From: Massilia agrisoli
GTDB lineage: Bacteria > Pseudomonadota > Gammaproteobacteria > Burkholderiales > Burkholderiaceae_D
Direction: 5' to 3'
Length of the DNA stretch: 64,000 nucleotides
NCBI RefSeq assembly: GCF_020831365.1
Contig: NZ_JAJHPV010000021.1
Coordinates: 124,001 to 188,000 of the forward strand
Shown here: in pieces, positions 29,643 to 38,054 of the stretch
Position numbering within the stretch: position 1 is the stretch's first letter
How the letters are laid out: each line of letters starts with the position of its first letter
Notes under the pieces: model-generated
What the model was told of the DNA's origin: nothing
Seen by the model: only the letters and a program-made list of their open reading frames with translations
Database searches by the model: none
Translations under genes and position numbers: made by a program

Positions 29643-30749
29643 ATGCCCTTCCGTAAAGAACCTCCTTATATCCACGGCACCGTGGCCACGAGCGCCGTCG
29701 TGCTGGTCAACCTTGGCACGCCTGACGCGCCAACCCGCAAGGCCGTGCGGCGCTACCTGAAGGAGTTCCTGTCGGACCCGCGGGTGGTGGAAATTCCGCG
29801 CCTGGTGTGGTGGTTCATCCTGAACCTGATCATCCTGCCGTTCCGCTCGGGCCAGTCGGCCAGCAAGTACCGCACGATCTGGACCCGCGAAGGGTCGCCG
29901 CTGAAGGTGCATACCCAGAAGCAGGCGGCGCTGCTGCATGACATGCTGGAAGCGCGCGGCCACGGCGACGTCAGCGTGGTGATGGCGATGCGCTACGGCT
30001 CGCCCTCGCTGCCGGAAGTGCTGGACCAGCTGAAGGCGAAAAACGTCGAGCGCATCGCGGTGCTGCCCGCCTATCCGCAATACTCGGGCACGACCACCGG
30101 GTCGATCTACGACGCCGTGTTCGCCCACTATGCGGGCGTGCGCAACCTGCCCGAGCTGCGCATGGTGCGTAACTACCACGACAACGAGGCCTACATTACG
30201 GCGCTGGAAGAAAGCATCCAGTCTTACTGGGAGGCGCATGGCCGCGGCGACAAGCTGGTGATGAGTTTCCACGGCGTGCCCAAGCGCACCTTGCTGCTGG
30301 GCGACCCGTACCACTGCGAATGCCACAAGACCGCGCGGCTGCTGGCCGCACGCCTGCGCCTGACGCCCGACCAGTATGTGGTGACCTTCCAGTCACGCTT
30401 CGGCAAGGCCGAGTGGCTGCAGCCCTACACGGCGCCGACCTTGCAGCAGCTGGCGCGCGACGGCGTGGCGCGGGTGGACGTGGTCTGCCCGGGCTTTACC
30501 AGCGACTGCCTGGAAACGCTGGAAGAGATCTCGATGGAAGCCAAGCATGAGTTTGAAGCGGCGGGCGGCAAGGAATTCAACTACATCCCCTGCCTGAACG
30601 AATCGCCGACCTGGATCACGGCGCTGGCCGAAATCGCCGAACAGCACATCATCGGCTGGCCGACGATGCTGTCGCAGGCGCAGCGCGACGCGCGCCAGCT
30701 CGACGCCGAAGCCGGCCGGGCGAACGCCGTAGCGCTCGGCGCCCCATAG
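29643..30749 (+). CDS. hemH: Ferrochelatase
   Basis: HemH inserts ferrous iron into protoporphyrin IX, the last step of haem synthesis. The 368 residues contain VLVNLGTPDAPT at the start, the catalytic histidine region MSFHGVPKRTLLLGDPY and the PGFTSDCLETLEEI motif. A TATAAT at 29605-29610 precedes the ATG but lacks a matching -35, so it is uncertain whether it has its own promoter or is read from recN. It lies in the expected betaproteobacterial order nadK-recN-hemH. Confidence 0.95.
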   Translation: MPFRKEPPYIHGTVATSAVVLVNLGTPDAPTRKAVRRYLKEFLSDPRVVEIPRLVWWFILNLIILPFRSGQSASKYRTIWTREGSPLKVHTQKQAALLHDMLEARGHGDVSVVMAMRYGSPSLPEVLDQLKAKNVERIAVLPAYPQYSGTTTGSIYDAVFAHYAGVRNLPELRMVRNYHDNEAYITALEESIQSYWEAHGRGDKLVMSFHGVPKRTLLLGDPYHCECHKTARLLAARLRLTPDQYVVTFQSRFGKAEWLQPYTAPTLQQLARDGVARVDVVCPGFTSDCLETLEEISMEAKHEFEAAGGKEFNYIPCLNESPTWITALAEIAEQHIIGWPTMLSQAQRDARQLDAEAGRANAVALGAP

Positions 30750-30858
30750 CTAGCCGCTTAAACGCGAATGAACTCGGTTGCTAAGCATCAAGATTTTGAC
30801 AGCCGAGGCGGAGGATGATTGCACCACGCTACCAATGAGGCTGGCGATGGAGGAAATC

Positions 30859-31263
30859 ATGCCATACGTGTATTTGAAGGCTAACAAACTTGAAGGCGAA
30901 CCCCTGGCTGGCGATGGCGATTGTGTTGCGCTGGTAAAGAAATACGCGCCGGGCCTGCAAGCGCTACCCACTTCGGCATGGCGAGCCGGAAAGCGAGTGA
31001 TGGACGATGGGAATCTCGCGCCAGGAACTGCGATTGCGACTTTCGTCGGCGGGAAATAGCCGTCGGGCAACCACGCCGCGTTTTTCCTCCGCCGCTCGGG
31101 TGCCGCACTCTGGTTTGTCGACCAATGGAAAAATGATCCCGTCAACCGACCGTATATCCGTGCGCGACTCATCCATGGCCCCAAGCCACGAGTTCGGCGC
31201 AATGCGGACGGGTCGTGGCCTGATGCCAGTAACGTGTCGGAGGCATATTATGTCATCGAGTAA
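30859..31263 (+). pseudogene. BPSL0067 family protein interrupted by an in-frame amber codon
   Basis: The ATG at 30859 (GGAGG five bases upstream) starts MPYVYLKANKLEGEPLAGDGDCVALV, the N-terminus of the BPSL0067 family. A TAG at 31057-31059 stops it at codon 67. The same frame then continues as PSGNHAAFFLRRSGAALWFVDQW and runs to TAA at 31261, which is the rest of the family domain with no frame change. The family has a Cys (C22 here) and a His (H72 in GNHAAFF), arranged like a papain/NlpC-type amidase pair, so these proteins may be peptidoglycan-cleaving effectors (inference). The amber codon removes the His. It overlaps the STY0301-type gene by 14 bases. Confidence 0.82.
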
Positions 31264-31696
31264 TGCTGGAGCACTACGGGTTTGTAACACGCTCGGCTTG
31301 GTGGTGCTGGTTCTCTGGTGGGGACAGGCAAACGCGGGCGAAGCGTGTCCCCTCATATTGCCGGGTGAAACGATCGCCACCCTTCGACCTCCGGCCGAAT
31401 GGCGCGCGCAGGTCCAGCGTGAAGTCAGGCTTTATACAGCAGGCCTGATTGCCGGCGATCCGTCAGAAGGGGCGTATTTAAAACCGCTGAAGACCGAGCT
31501 GACGCGAAACGGTGACACGGATGCCGTAGTGTCTACCTGGGACCTCGGCGTCCCACGGAAGAACGTCTGGCTATACTGCGGTTACGGGGATGCGGTCGAG
31601 ATGTTCCGGCCAATTCAAAACCATGCGTCCAAGTGTGTCATGACGAGCAAAGTGCGAGGGCGCGCCATACGCGATATCGAACTAGTCTGCAATTAG
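31250..31696 (+). CDS. STY0301 family exported protein (putative immunity partner)
   Basis: The 148-residue protein has a signal peptide (VCNTLGLVVLVLWWGQANAG) and a mature domain with four cysteines (EACPL, LYCGYG, SKCVM, LVCN), compatible with two disulfides in the periplasm. It matches the STY0301 family, commonly found beside BPSL0067 genes. The start at 31250 lies inside the last codons of the BPSL0067 gene (14-base overlap). A role as periplasmic inhibitor of the neighbouring putative amidase is inference from this context. Confidence 0.72.
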   Translation: MSSSNAGALRVCNTLGLVVLVLWWGQANAGEACPLILPGETIATLRPPAEWRAQVQREVRLYTAGLIAGDPSEGAYLKPLKTELTRNGDTDAVVSTWDLGVPRKNVWLYCGYGDAVEMFRPIQNHASKCVMTSKVRGRAIRDIELVCN

Positions 31697-31769
31697 TCGG
31701 CAGCTAGCCGGACACCCCGCATACGCGCTGGTTTCCGGTGCAGACTTCACAATTGACAACCAACATTTG

Positions 31770-31792
31770 CAGCCTGTTAAAATAGCAGGCTG
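31770..31792 (-). terminator. Hairpin at the end of the 40-residue minus-strand frame
   Basis: A 7-bp stem (CAGCCTG 31770-31776, CAGGCTG 31786-31792) with a nine-base loop spans the stop codon of the small minus-strand frame. No T-run follows on that strand, so it is only a weak terminator candidate. Confidence 0.35.
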
Positions 31793-31899
31793 ACATGCAT
31801 ATTCCCCGGATTGATGGATGACAGCTCGGCATAGCAGAGCCACGCCACAGTCAGGACGGTATAGGCAACAACGCTAGCGACGAGCAGGGATAACTTCAT
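31777..31899 (-). CDS. Possible 40-residue membrane microprotein
   Basis: An ATG at 31899 opens MKLSLLVASVVAYTVLTVAW, a single hydrophobic helix, followed by LCYAELSSINPGNMHVSLLF and TAA (31777-31779). A GGAG lies eight bases upstream, and the stop sits in a hairpin. It is transcribed away from grpE, in the gap before the chaperone control region. No family is recognised; the evidence is the ribosome site plus a clean membrane helix. Confidence 0.42.
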   Translation of the reverse strand: MKLSLLVASVVAYTVLTVAWLCYAELSSINPGNMHVSLLF

Positions 31900-31969
31900 G
31901 ATGAACTCCGGTTGGTAGTTCAATATTAGTTCGTTCCATCCTCACAAGATTGCTCGAATTGGTAAGACT

Positions 31970-31985
31970 TGTAACTGTAGTTACA
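31970..31985. promoter_or_regulatory. Perfect 16-bp palindrome upstream of CIRCE
   Basis: TGTAACTGTAGTTACA consists of two 7-base arms (TGTAACT, AGTTACA) around GT. It sits eight bases before the CIRCE element. The size and symmetry fit a dimeric repressor or activator site. It matches none of the heat-shock signals I know. Confidence 0.6.
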
Positions 31986-31993
31986 TCTTGCTT

Positions 31994-32020
31994 TTAGCAC
32001 TCATCGCGACAGAGTGCTGT
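31994..32020 (+). promoter_or_regulatory. CIRCE element (HrcA operator) upstream of grpE
   Basis: The arms are TTAGCACTC (31994-32002) and GAGTGCTGT (32012-32020), with nine bases between. The left arm equals the CIRCE consensus; the right differs from GAGTGCTAA at its last two positions. HrcA binding here would repress grpE-dnaK-dnaJ until heat shock. Confidence 0.9.
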
Positions 32021-32028
32021 TAATACCC

Positions 32029-32056
32029 CTTGAAGTTGTAGGCTATAGCCCCATTT
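32029..32056 (+). promoter_or_regulatory. Sigma-32-type heat-shock promoter of grpE
   Basis: CTTGAAG (32029-32035) and CCCCATTT (32049-32056) are separated by 13 bases, an excellent match to the RpoH consensus (CTTGAAA and CCCCAT-T). It lies just after CIRCE and about 70 bases before the grpE ATG. The pairing of CIRCE and sigma-32 control on one promoter region points to dual regulation. Confidence 0.85.
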
Positions 32057-32124
32057 GGGGGGAAGTGTAGTTAGCACGACACGTCATACCACCATCCAAG
32101 TCATTGATAGTAGGAGCTTTTTCG

Positions 32125-32673
32125 ATGCAAGACCAAGAAAACAAGGATGTGTCCAGCACGCCTGAAGACGAAACCGTCCAGGTATCGGCGGCCACCGCCG
32201 CAGACGAAGGTGTTTCCAATCTGGAAGAGCAGCTGAGCGCCACCGAGGCGAAACTGGCAGAGACGCATGACGCGTTCATGCGCGCCAAGGCCGAGGCGGA
32301 GAATATCCGCCGCCGCGCCCAGGAAGACGTCAGCAAGGCGCACAAATTCGCCATCGAAAGCTTCGCTGAAGCCATGGTGCCAGTGCGCGACAGCCTGGAA
32401 ATGGCGCTGAAGGTGGAGTCGCCGACGGTGGAATCGCTGAAGGAAGGTGTCGAGATGACCCTGAAGCAGCTCTCCGCCGCATTCGAGCGCAACCGCCTGG
32501 TGGAAGTCATGCCGGCCGTGGGCGAGAAGCTGGACCCGATGAAGCACCAGGCCGTGGCCGTGGTGCCAGCCGACCAGGAAGCCAACACCGTCGTCAACGT
32601 GTTGCAAAAAGGTTACATGATCGCTGACCGTCTGTTGCGTCCGGCCATCGTCACAGCGGCACAAGCAAAATAA
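32125..32673 (+). CDS. grpE: Nucleotide exchange factor GrpE
   Basis: GrpE releases ADP from DnaK. The 182-residue protein has an acidic, disordered start (about residues 1-30), a long coiled coil ([32 protein letters not shown], about 38-70) and the C-terminal beta domain with [25 protein letters not shown]. The ATG at 32125 follows AGGAG at eight bases. It is the first gene of grpE-dnaK-dnaJ and is controlled by CIRCE plus an RpoH-type promoter. Confidence 0.97.
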   Translation: MQDQENKDVSSTPEDETVQVSAATAADEGVSNLEEQLSATEAKLAETHDAFMRAKAEAENIRRRAQEDVSKAHKFAIESFAEAMVPVRDSLEMALKVESPTVESLKEGVEMTLKQLSAAFERNRLVEVMPAVGEKLDPMKHQAVAVVPADQEANTVVNVLQKGYMIADRLLRPAIVTAAQAK

Positions 32674-32765
32674 ATACGCGACGAGGCTTCGTAAGCTCTT
32701 GAAAGCGCGAAGTTTTTCCAAATATCCGAATCATCTGAAAACATAGTAATTAAAAGGACAACATC

Positions 32766-34709
32766 ATGGGCAGAATTATCGGTATCGACCTGGGAACCAC
32801 TAACTCCTGCGTCGCGATCATGGAAAATGGTCAGCCAAAGGTAATCGAAAACGCTGAAGGCGCGCGTACCACGCCTTCCATTATTGCTTACCAAGATGAC
32901 GGCGAAATCCTCGTCGGTGCGCCGGCCAAGCGCCAGGCAGTCACCAACCCTAAGAACACCCTGTTCGCAGTCAAGCGCCTGATCGGCCGCAAGTTTGACG
33001 AGAAAGAAGTGCAGAAGGACATCGGCCTGATGCCTTACTCGATCAACAAGGCGGACAATGGCGACGCATGGATCACTGTGCGCGACAAGAAGCTGGCGCC
33101 GCCGCAGATCTCCGCTGAAGTCCTGCGCAAGATGAAGAAGACCGCTGAAGACTACCTCGGCGAAGAAGTCACCGAAGCGGTCATTACCGTTCCTGCATAC
33201 TTCAACGACTCGCAGCGCCAGGCAACCAAGGACGCCGGCCGCATCGCTGGCCTGGACGTCAAGCGCATCATCAACGAGCCGACCGCAGCTGCGCTGGCAT
33301 TCGGCCTCGACAAGACCGACAAGGGCGACCGCAAGATCGCCGTGTATGACCTCGGCGGCGGTACGTTCGACGTGTCGATCATCGAGATCGCCGACGTGGA
33401 AGGCGAAAAGCAGTTCGAAGTGCTGTCGACCAACGGCGACACCTTCCTGGGCGGCGAAGACTTCGACCAGCGCGTCATCGACTACATCATCGACGAGTTC
33501 AAGAAGATCAACGGCCTCGACCTGAAGAAAGACCCGATCGCACTGCAGCGCATCAAGGCCTCGGCCGAGCGCGCGAAGATCGAACTGTCGTCGTCGCAGC
33601 AGACTGAAATCAACGAGCCGTACATCGCCATGGCGAACGGCGCGCCGGTCCACCTGAACCTGAAGATGACCCGCGCCAAGCTGGAATCGCTGGTGGAGGA
33701 ACTGATCGCCGCGACCATCGAGCCATGCCGCACCGCGATCAAGGACGCCGGCGTCAAGGTATCCGACATCGACGACATCATCCTGGTCGGCGGCATGACC
33801 CGTATGCCCAAGGTGCAGGAAAAGGTCAAAGAGTTCTTCGGCAAGGAGCCACGCAAGGACGTGAACCCGGACGAAGCCGTGGCAGTTGGCGCGGCGATCC
33901 AGGGCTCGGTGCTGTCGGGCGAGCGCAAGGACCTGCTGCTGCTGGACGTGACCCCGCTGTCGCTGGGTATCGAAACGCTGGGTGGCGTGATGACCAAGAT
34001 GATTCACAAGAACACCACGATTCCGACCAAGTTCAGCCAGGTGTTCTCGACCGCCGACGACAACCAGCCTGCGGTGACCATCAAGGTCTACCAGGGCGAG
34101 CGCGAAATCGCGGCCGGCAACAAGGGCCTGGGCGAGTTCAACCTCGAAGGCATCCCGCCAGCAGCACGCGGCACGCCACAGATCGAAGTGACCTTCGACA
34201 TCGACGCCAACGGCATCTTGCACGTCGGCGCGAAAGACAAGGCCACCGGCAAGGAAAACAAGATCACCATCAAGGCGAACTCCGGCCTGACGGAAGCTGA
34301 AATCCAGAAGATGGTGAAGGATGCCGAGCTGAACGCGGAAGAAGACAAGAAGGTCAAGGAACTGGCGGAAGCGCGCAACCAGGGCGACGCCCTGGTGCAC
34401 TCGACCCGCAAGTCGCTGACCGAATACGGCGACAAGCTGGAAGCCGGCGAGAAGGAAAAGATCGAAGCCGCGATCACCGACCTGGAAGGTTCGCTGAAGT
34501 CGGGCGACAAGGCCGAGATCGACGCCAAGGTAGCCGCACTGTCGACCGCGTCGCAGAAGCTGGGCGAGAAGATGTACGCCGACATGCAGGCGCAGCAGGC
34601 AGCCGGCGGTGAAGGCGGCGCAGGCGGCCAGCCAGGCGGCGAACAGGCCAAGGCTGACCAGGACGACGTCGTCGATGCTGACTTCAAGGAAGTAAAAGAC
34701 GCGAAGTAA
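32766..34709 (+). CDS. dnaK: Chaperone DnaK (Hsp70)
   Basis: The 647-residue protein is a full-length bacterial Hsp70. The ATPase domain starts [17 protein letters not shown] and has the phosphate-binding loop [11 protein letters not shown]. The linker is [19 protein letters not shown] and the substrate-binding domain follows. The tail has the lid and a C-terminal acidic end ([17 protein letters not shown]). The gene follows grpE by 92 bases with AAAAGGA before the ATG. Strong, codon-biased use fits a highly expressed gene. Confidence 0.99.
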   Translation: MGRIIGIDLGTTNSCVAIMENGQPKVIENAEGARTTPSIIAYQDDGEILVGAPAKRQAVTNPKNTLFAVKRLIGRKFDEKEVQKDIGLMPYSINKADNGDAWITVRDKKLAPPQISAEVLRKMKKTAEDYLGEEVTEAVITVPAYFNDSQRQATKDAGRIAGLDVKRIINEPTAAALAFGLDKTDKGDRKIAVYDLGGGTFDVSIIEIADVEGEKQFEVLSTNGDTFLGGEDFDQRVIDYIIDEFKKINGLDLKKDPIALQRIKASAERAKIELSSSQQTEINEPYIAMANGAPVHLNLKMTRAKLESLVEELIAATIEPCRTAIKDAGVKVSDIDDIILVGGMTRMPKVQEKVKEFFGKEPRKDVNPDEAVAVGAAIQGSVLSGERKDLLLLDVTPLSLGIETLGGVMTKMIHKNTTIPTKFSQVFSTADDNQPAVTIKVYQGEREIAAGNKGLGEFNLEGIPPAARGTPQIEVTFDIDANGILHVGAKDKATGKENKITIKANSGLTEAEIQKMVKDAELNAEEDKKVKELAEARNQGDALVHSTRKSLTEYGDKLEAGEKEKIEAAITDLEGSLKSGDKAEIDAKVAALSTASQKLGEKMYADMQAQQAAGGEGGAGGQPGGEQAKADQDDVVDADFKEVKDAK

Positions 34710-34756
34710 GCAATATAATGGAGGGCGGGCGCGCAGGTCGGCGCCCGCAAACATGG

Positions 34757-34796
34757 CCGAGCCCGGTGACCTTTTGGTTCGCGGCTCGGTTTTTTT
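34757..34796 (+). terminator. Rho-independent terminator between dnaK and dnaJ
   Basis: A 7-bp stem (CCGAGCC 34757-34763, GGCTCGG 34783-34789) with a 19-base loop is followed by a run of eight Ts (34789-34796 in part). It would reduce read-through into dnaJ, making DnaJ less abundant than DnaK. Confidence 0.8.
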
Positions 34797-34841
34797 GCAT
34801 AATGAAGTAAGTTAGCAGATAGACAGCAAGGTGCCCGACAT

Positions 34842-35966
34842 ATGGCAAAGCGTGATTTTTACGAGATCCTCGGGGTCGCCAAGAATGCTTCGGAAGAAGA
34901 TATCAAGAAGGCCTATCGCAAGCTCGCGATGAAATACCATCCGGACCGCAACCCGGACAGTAAGGAATCGGAAGAGAAGTTCAAGGAAGTTAAAGAAGCC
35001 TACGAGATGCTGACCACGCCGGACAAGCGCGAGGCATATGACCGTTACGGCCACGCAGGCGTCGACCCGAACATGGGTGGCGGCGGCGGATTTGGCGCCG
35101 GCGGTTTCGCCGACAGCTTCGGCGATATTTTCGGCGACATCTTCGGTGGCGGCGGCCGCGGCCGCAGTGCCGGCCCGCAGGTGTACCGCGGCGCCGACCT
35201 GCGCTACAACCTCGAGATCACCCTCGAGCAGGCGGCCAACGGTTTCGACACCACCATCCGCGTGCCGAGCTGGGACAAGTGCGACACCTGCCACGGCACC
35301 GGCGCCAAGCCAGGCACATCGCCGACCACCTGCACCACCTGCGCCGGCCACGGCCAGGTGCGCATGCAGCAGGGTTTCTTCAGCATCCAGCAAACCTGCC
35401 CGAAGTGCCATGGCAGCGGCAAGGTCATCACCGACCCGTGCGCGCCATGCGGCGGCCAGGGGCGTATCAAGCGCAACAAGACGCTGGAAGTGAAGATTCC
35501 GGCTGGTATCGACAACGGCATGCGCATCCGCTCGTCGGGCAATGGCGAGCCGGGCACCAACGGCGGACCGTCGGGCGACCTGTATGTGGAAATCCACATC
35601 AAGCCGCACGCCGTGTTCCAGCGCGAAGGCGACGACCTGCACTGCGAAATGCCGATCTCCTTCGTCAAGGCCACCCTTGGCGGCGAGATCGAAGTACCGA
35701 CCCTGTCGGGCAAGGTATCGTTCACGATTCCTGAAGGCACCCAGTCGGGCAAGACCTTCCGCCTGAAGTCGAAGGGCATCAAGGGCGTGCGTTCGGGCTA
35801 CGCGGGCGATTTGTTCTGCCATGTCGTGGTCGAGACGCCGGTCAAGCTGACCGACAAGCAGAAAGACCTGCTGCGTGAATTCGAGCGCCTGACGGTTGAA
35901 GGCGGGGCGAAGCACAGCCCGCAGAGCAAGGGATGGATGGACAAGGTGAAAGACTTCTTCGAGTAA
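34842..35966 (+). CDS. dnaJ: Chaperone DnaJ (Hsp40)
   Basis: DnaJ delivers substrates to DnaK and stimulates its ATPase. The 374 residues have a J domain with the HPD motif (YHPDRNPD, near residue 33), a G/F-rich linker ([13 protein letters not shown]), four CxxCxGxG zinc repeats ([32 protein letters not shown]) and the C-terminal dimer domain. The second repeat has Ala for the usual glycine-preceding residue, which is within family variation. A terminator precedes the gene and another follows. Confidence 0.98.
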   Translation: MAKRDFYEILGVAKNASEEDIKKAYRKLAMKYHPDRNPDSKESEEKFKEVKEAYEMLTTPDKREAYDRYGHAGVDPNMGGGGGFGAGGFADSFGDIFGDIFGGGGRGRSAGPQVYRGADLRYNLEITLEQAANGFDTTIRVPSWDKCDTCHGTGAKPGTSPTTCTTCAGHGQVRMQQGFFSIQQTCPKCHGSGKVITDPCAPCGGQGRIKRNKTLEVKIPAGIDNGMRIRSSGNGEPGTNGGPSGDLYVEIHIKPHAVFQREGDDLHCEMPISFVKATLGGEIEVPTLSGKVSFTIPEGTQSGKTFRLKSKGIKGVRSGYAGDLFCHVVVETPVKLTDKQKDLLREFERLTVEGGAKHSPQSKGWMDKVKDFFE

Positions 35967-35980
35967 GAAGCGAACCCCGA

Positions 35981-36015
35981 ACCGCTGGCGCCGCAAGGCA
36001 GCCGGCGGTTTTTTT
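35981..36015 (+). terminator. Rho-independent terminator after dnaJ
   Basis: The arms ACCGCTGGC (35981-35989) and GCCGGCGGT (36001-36009) pair with one G-T contact and are followed by seven Ts. Confidence 0.8.
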
Positions 36016-36033
36016 ACGAGCAAAGGACATAAG

Positions 36034-36711
36034 ATGAGCAACGACAATAAGCCACACGGCCTGACCACCGAAGAACTGTTCAAGCGTAACCAGGACTGGG
36101 CAGCATCGCGCATCGCCAACGACCCGGGCTACTTCAAGAACCTGGCCGCGCAACAGACCCCGGAATACCTGTGGATCGGCTGCTCGGACAGCCGCGTGCC
36201 GGCCAACGAGCTGCTCGGCATGGCCCCTGGCGAATTGTTCGTTCACCGCAACATCGCCAACGTGGTCGTGCATTCCGACCTCAACTGCCTGACGGTGCTG
36301 CAATTCGCGATCGACGTGCTGAAGGTCAAGCACATCATCGTCTGCGGCCACTATGGCTGTTCGGGCGTGCACGCGGCCATGGTCAACAGCCGTGTCGGCC
36401 TGGCCGATAACTGGCTGCGCCACGTGCAGGACGTCAACCAGAAACATGAGAAGTACCTTGGCGAGGTATTGCCGACCAAGGAGAGGGCTGAGCGGCTCGT
36501 CGAGCTGAACGTCGTCGAACAAGTGGTCAACGTCGCGCAAACGACCATCGTGCAGGACGCCTGGGAACGCGGCCAGCCGCTGACCGTGCACGGCTGGGTA
36601 TATGGGCTGCAAGACGGCCTGCTGCGCAACCTCGGCATGGATGTCAGCAGCGCCGAAGAGCTTGCACCAAAGCTGAAGGGACGCCTGGAAAGCTACACCG
36701 CAGCGCAATGA
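36034..36711 (+). CDS. can: Beta-class carbonic anhydrase
   Basis: Can interconverts carbon dioxide and bicarbonate. The 225-residue protein has the zinc ligands in CSDSRVPANE and HYGCSGV, the Asp-Arg pair of the active site (DSR), and the family end WVYGLQDGLLRNLG. The ATG at 36034 follows AAAGGA. It overlaps the following MazG-like gene by four bases, so they are cotranslated. Confidence 0.95.
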   Translation: MSNDNKPHGLTTEELFKRNQDWAASRIANDPGYFKNLAAQQTPEYLWIGCSDSRVPANELLGMAPGELFVHRNIANVVVHSDLNCLTVLQFAIDVLKVKHIIVCGHYGCSGVHAAMVNSRVGLADNWLRHVQDVNQKHEKYLGEVLPTKERAERLVELNVVEQVVNVAQTTIVQDAWERGQPLTVHGWVYGLQDGLLRNLGMDVSSAEELAPKLKGRLESYTAAQ

Positions 36712-37064
36712 GCAACGACCTGACCGTCATTCGCGACACTGTCCGCACTTTCGTGGAGGAGCGCGACTGGGACCAGTTCCACACGCCAAAAAACCTGGCG
36801 TGTGCGCTGTCGGTCGAAGTGGCGGAGCTGCTGGAGCACTTCCAATGGCTGCAGTCCGGCCAGCGCGACGAGCTGGGCCAGGCAAAGCTTGAGCAGGTGC
36901 GCCATGAGATGGCCGATGTGATGGTCTACCTGGTGCGCCTGGCCGACAAGCTCGACGTCGACCTGGGCGCGGCAGTCATCGAGAAAATGGCGCTCAACCG
37001 CGCCAAGTATCCCGCCGACCTGGTGCGCGGCGACGCGCGCAAGTACGATGAGTACAAAGCTTAG
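36708..37064 (+). CDS. MazG-like nucleotide pyrophosphohydrolase
   Basis: The 118-residue all-alpha protein has the EVAELLEHFQW...EMADVMVYLVRLADKLDVD pattern of single-domain MazG/dCTP pyrophosphatase-like enzymes. The conserved metal-binding residues are the Glu pair in SVEVAELLE and the E-x-x-D in EMADV. These proteins clear unusual or damaged nucleotides. The start overlaps the carbonic anhydrase gene (ATGA), an unexpected pairing that is probably only a shared transcript. The 282 bases after it hold no recognisable gene. Confidence 0.87.
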   Translation: MSNDLTVIRDTVRTFVEERDWDQFHTPKNLACALSVEVAELLEHFQWLQSGQRDELGQAKLEQVRHEMADVMVYLVRLADKLDVDLGAAVIEKMALNRAKYPADLVRGDARKYDEYKA

Positions 37065-37346
37065 GTGACACGTGCGCCAACTTACCGATACTATCCTCCG
37101 AATCACGTCTAACGGTTAGGCCACCGTCGAGGTGCATAAACGTTCGAAGGTTGCATGAAAGCGCGCGCGAAGCGCCTCGACATCGGAGGTTCCACCACGG
37201 CTTGTATTTACATGCTAGCAGCTTGGCGCATCCTCAAGACGCTGCGATTTAATTCAGGAAAAATCCCTGGAAGCGGGATAGCGAACAGAACGAGAATTTG
37301 AACGCGTGATACGGTCGAGGTTGGTTCCTACGACACAAAGCAATCC

Positions 37347-37961
37347 ATGTTCGAATTCATCGTTGATTTTCTCGGTAGCGCTGGCTACCTCGGGGTGTTC
37401 CTCTTAATGGCGCTGGAAAACATCTTCCCGCCAATTCCATCTGAAATGATCATGCCGTTCGCCGGCTTCATCGTTGCCCGCGGCGAGCTTGGGCTGGTGG
37501 GCGTGCTGCTTGCCGGCACGGCTGGTTCCGTGCTCGGTACCTTGCCATGGTTTTACGCTGGAAAGGCCTTCGGCCACGAGCGCCTGCGCCGCCTGTCCGC
37601 GCGCTGGGGCCAGTGGCTGACGGTGACGCCCGACGAGATCGACAAGTCGCTGGCGACCTTCGAGAAGCATGGCGCGAAAGCGGTATTGTTCGGGCGCCTG
37701 ATCCCGGCGATTCGTACGCTGATTTCCATTCCCGCGGGGATTGCCGAAATGCGCCTGCTGCCTTTCCTTGCATGGTCGACGATTGGCTCGCTGGTGTGGT
37801 GCTCGATCCTGACTGGTGCGGGATTTGTCCTGGAAGCGAACTACGATGCCGTCGCCAGGTACATCGACCCGGTATCGAAGGTCGTCCTCGGCATCCTGGT
37901 TGCCACCTACCTGTATCGCCTCGTCACCTTCCGCCCCGAGCCGGAAAGCCGGCCGGAATAA
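37347..37961 (+). CDS. DedA family membrane protein
   Basis: DedA proteins are multi-pass inner-membrane proteins needed for envelope homeostasis; some act as undecaprenyl-phosphate flippases. The 204 residues show five or six hydrophobic segments, with the family motifs ENIFPPIPSEMIMPFAGFIVA at the N-terminus, and the FGRLIPAIRTLISIPAGIAEM region. ATG 37347 is the only reasonable start. It is single, followed by a family A repeat and the convergent gabD. Confidence 0.93.
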   Translation: MFEFIVDFLGSAGYLGVFLLMALENIFPPIPSEMIMPFAGFIVARGELGLVGVLLAGTAGSVLGTLPWFYAGKAFGHERLRRLSARWGQWLTVTPDEIDKSLATFEKHGAKAVLFGRLIPAIRTLISIPAGIAEMRLLPFLAWSTIGSLVWCSILTGAGFVLEANYDAVARYIDPVSKVVLGILVATYLYRLVTFRPEPESRPE

Positions 37962-37971
37962 ACCCGCCTGG

Positions 37972-38050
37972 CCGTCGTCCTCGCGAATGCGGGGACCCAT
38001 ACGCTGTCGCCGGTGGCTCAGCATGGATTCCCGCTTGCGCGGGAATGACG
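37972..38050. repeat. REP-like palindromic repeat pair (family A, copy 4)
   Basis: Inverted units CCGTCGTCCTCGCGAATGCG and ATTCCCGCTTGCGCGGGAAT, with GGCTCAGCATG just before the second, as in the other copies. The left unit has two substitutions from the family core. It sits between the convergent dedA-like and gabD genes. Confidence 0.75.
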
Positions 38051-38054
38051 TGTT

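Larger units (their letters stand above)
31697..32124. other. 428-base stretch between the STY0301 gene and grpE
   Basis: This stretch holds a small minus-strand reading frame with its hairpin (31770-31899), a perfect 16-bp palindrome (31970-31985), a CIRCE element (31994-32020) and a sigma-32-type promoter (32029-32056), each listed separately. No other gene is visible. Confidence 0.8.

Noticed and set aside
31007-31249. 81-residue extension of the STY0301 frame
   Set aside because: It reads through the BPSL0067 gene in another frame; the signal peptide begins at ATG 31250.
30859-31263. Frameshift as the cause of the BPSL0067 interruption
   Set aside because: The family sequence resumes in the same frame immediately after TAG (31057-31059), so it is a nonsense codon and not a shift.
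32613-34754. A very long open frame antisense to dnaK
   Set aside because: It lies entirely opposite a highly conserved chaperone gene, its translation is low-complexity with no family similarity, and it reflects codon bias of GC-rich DNA.
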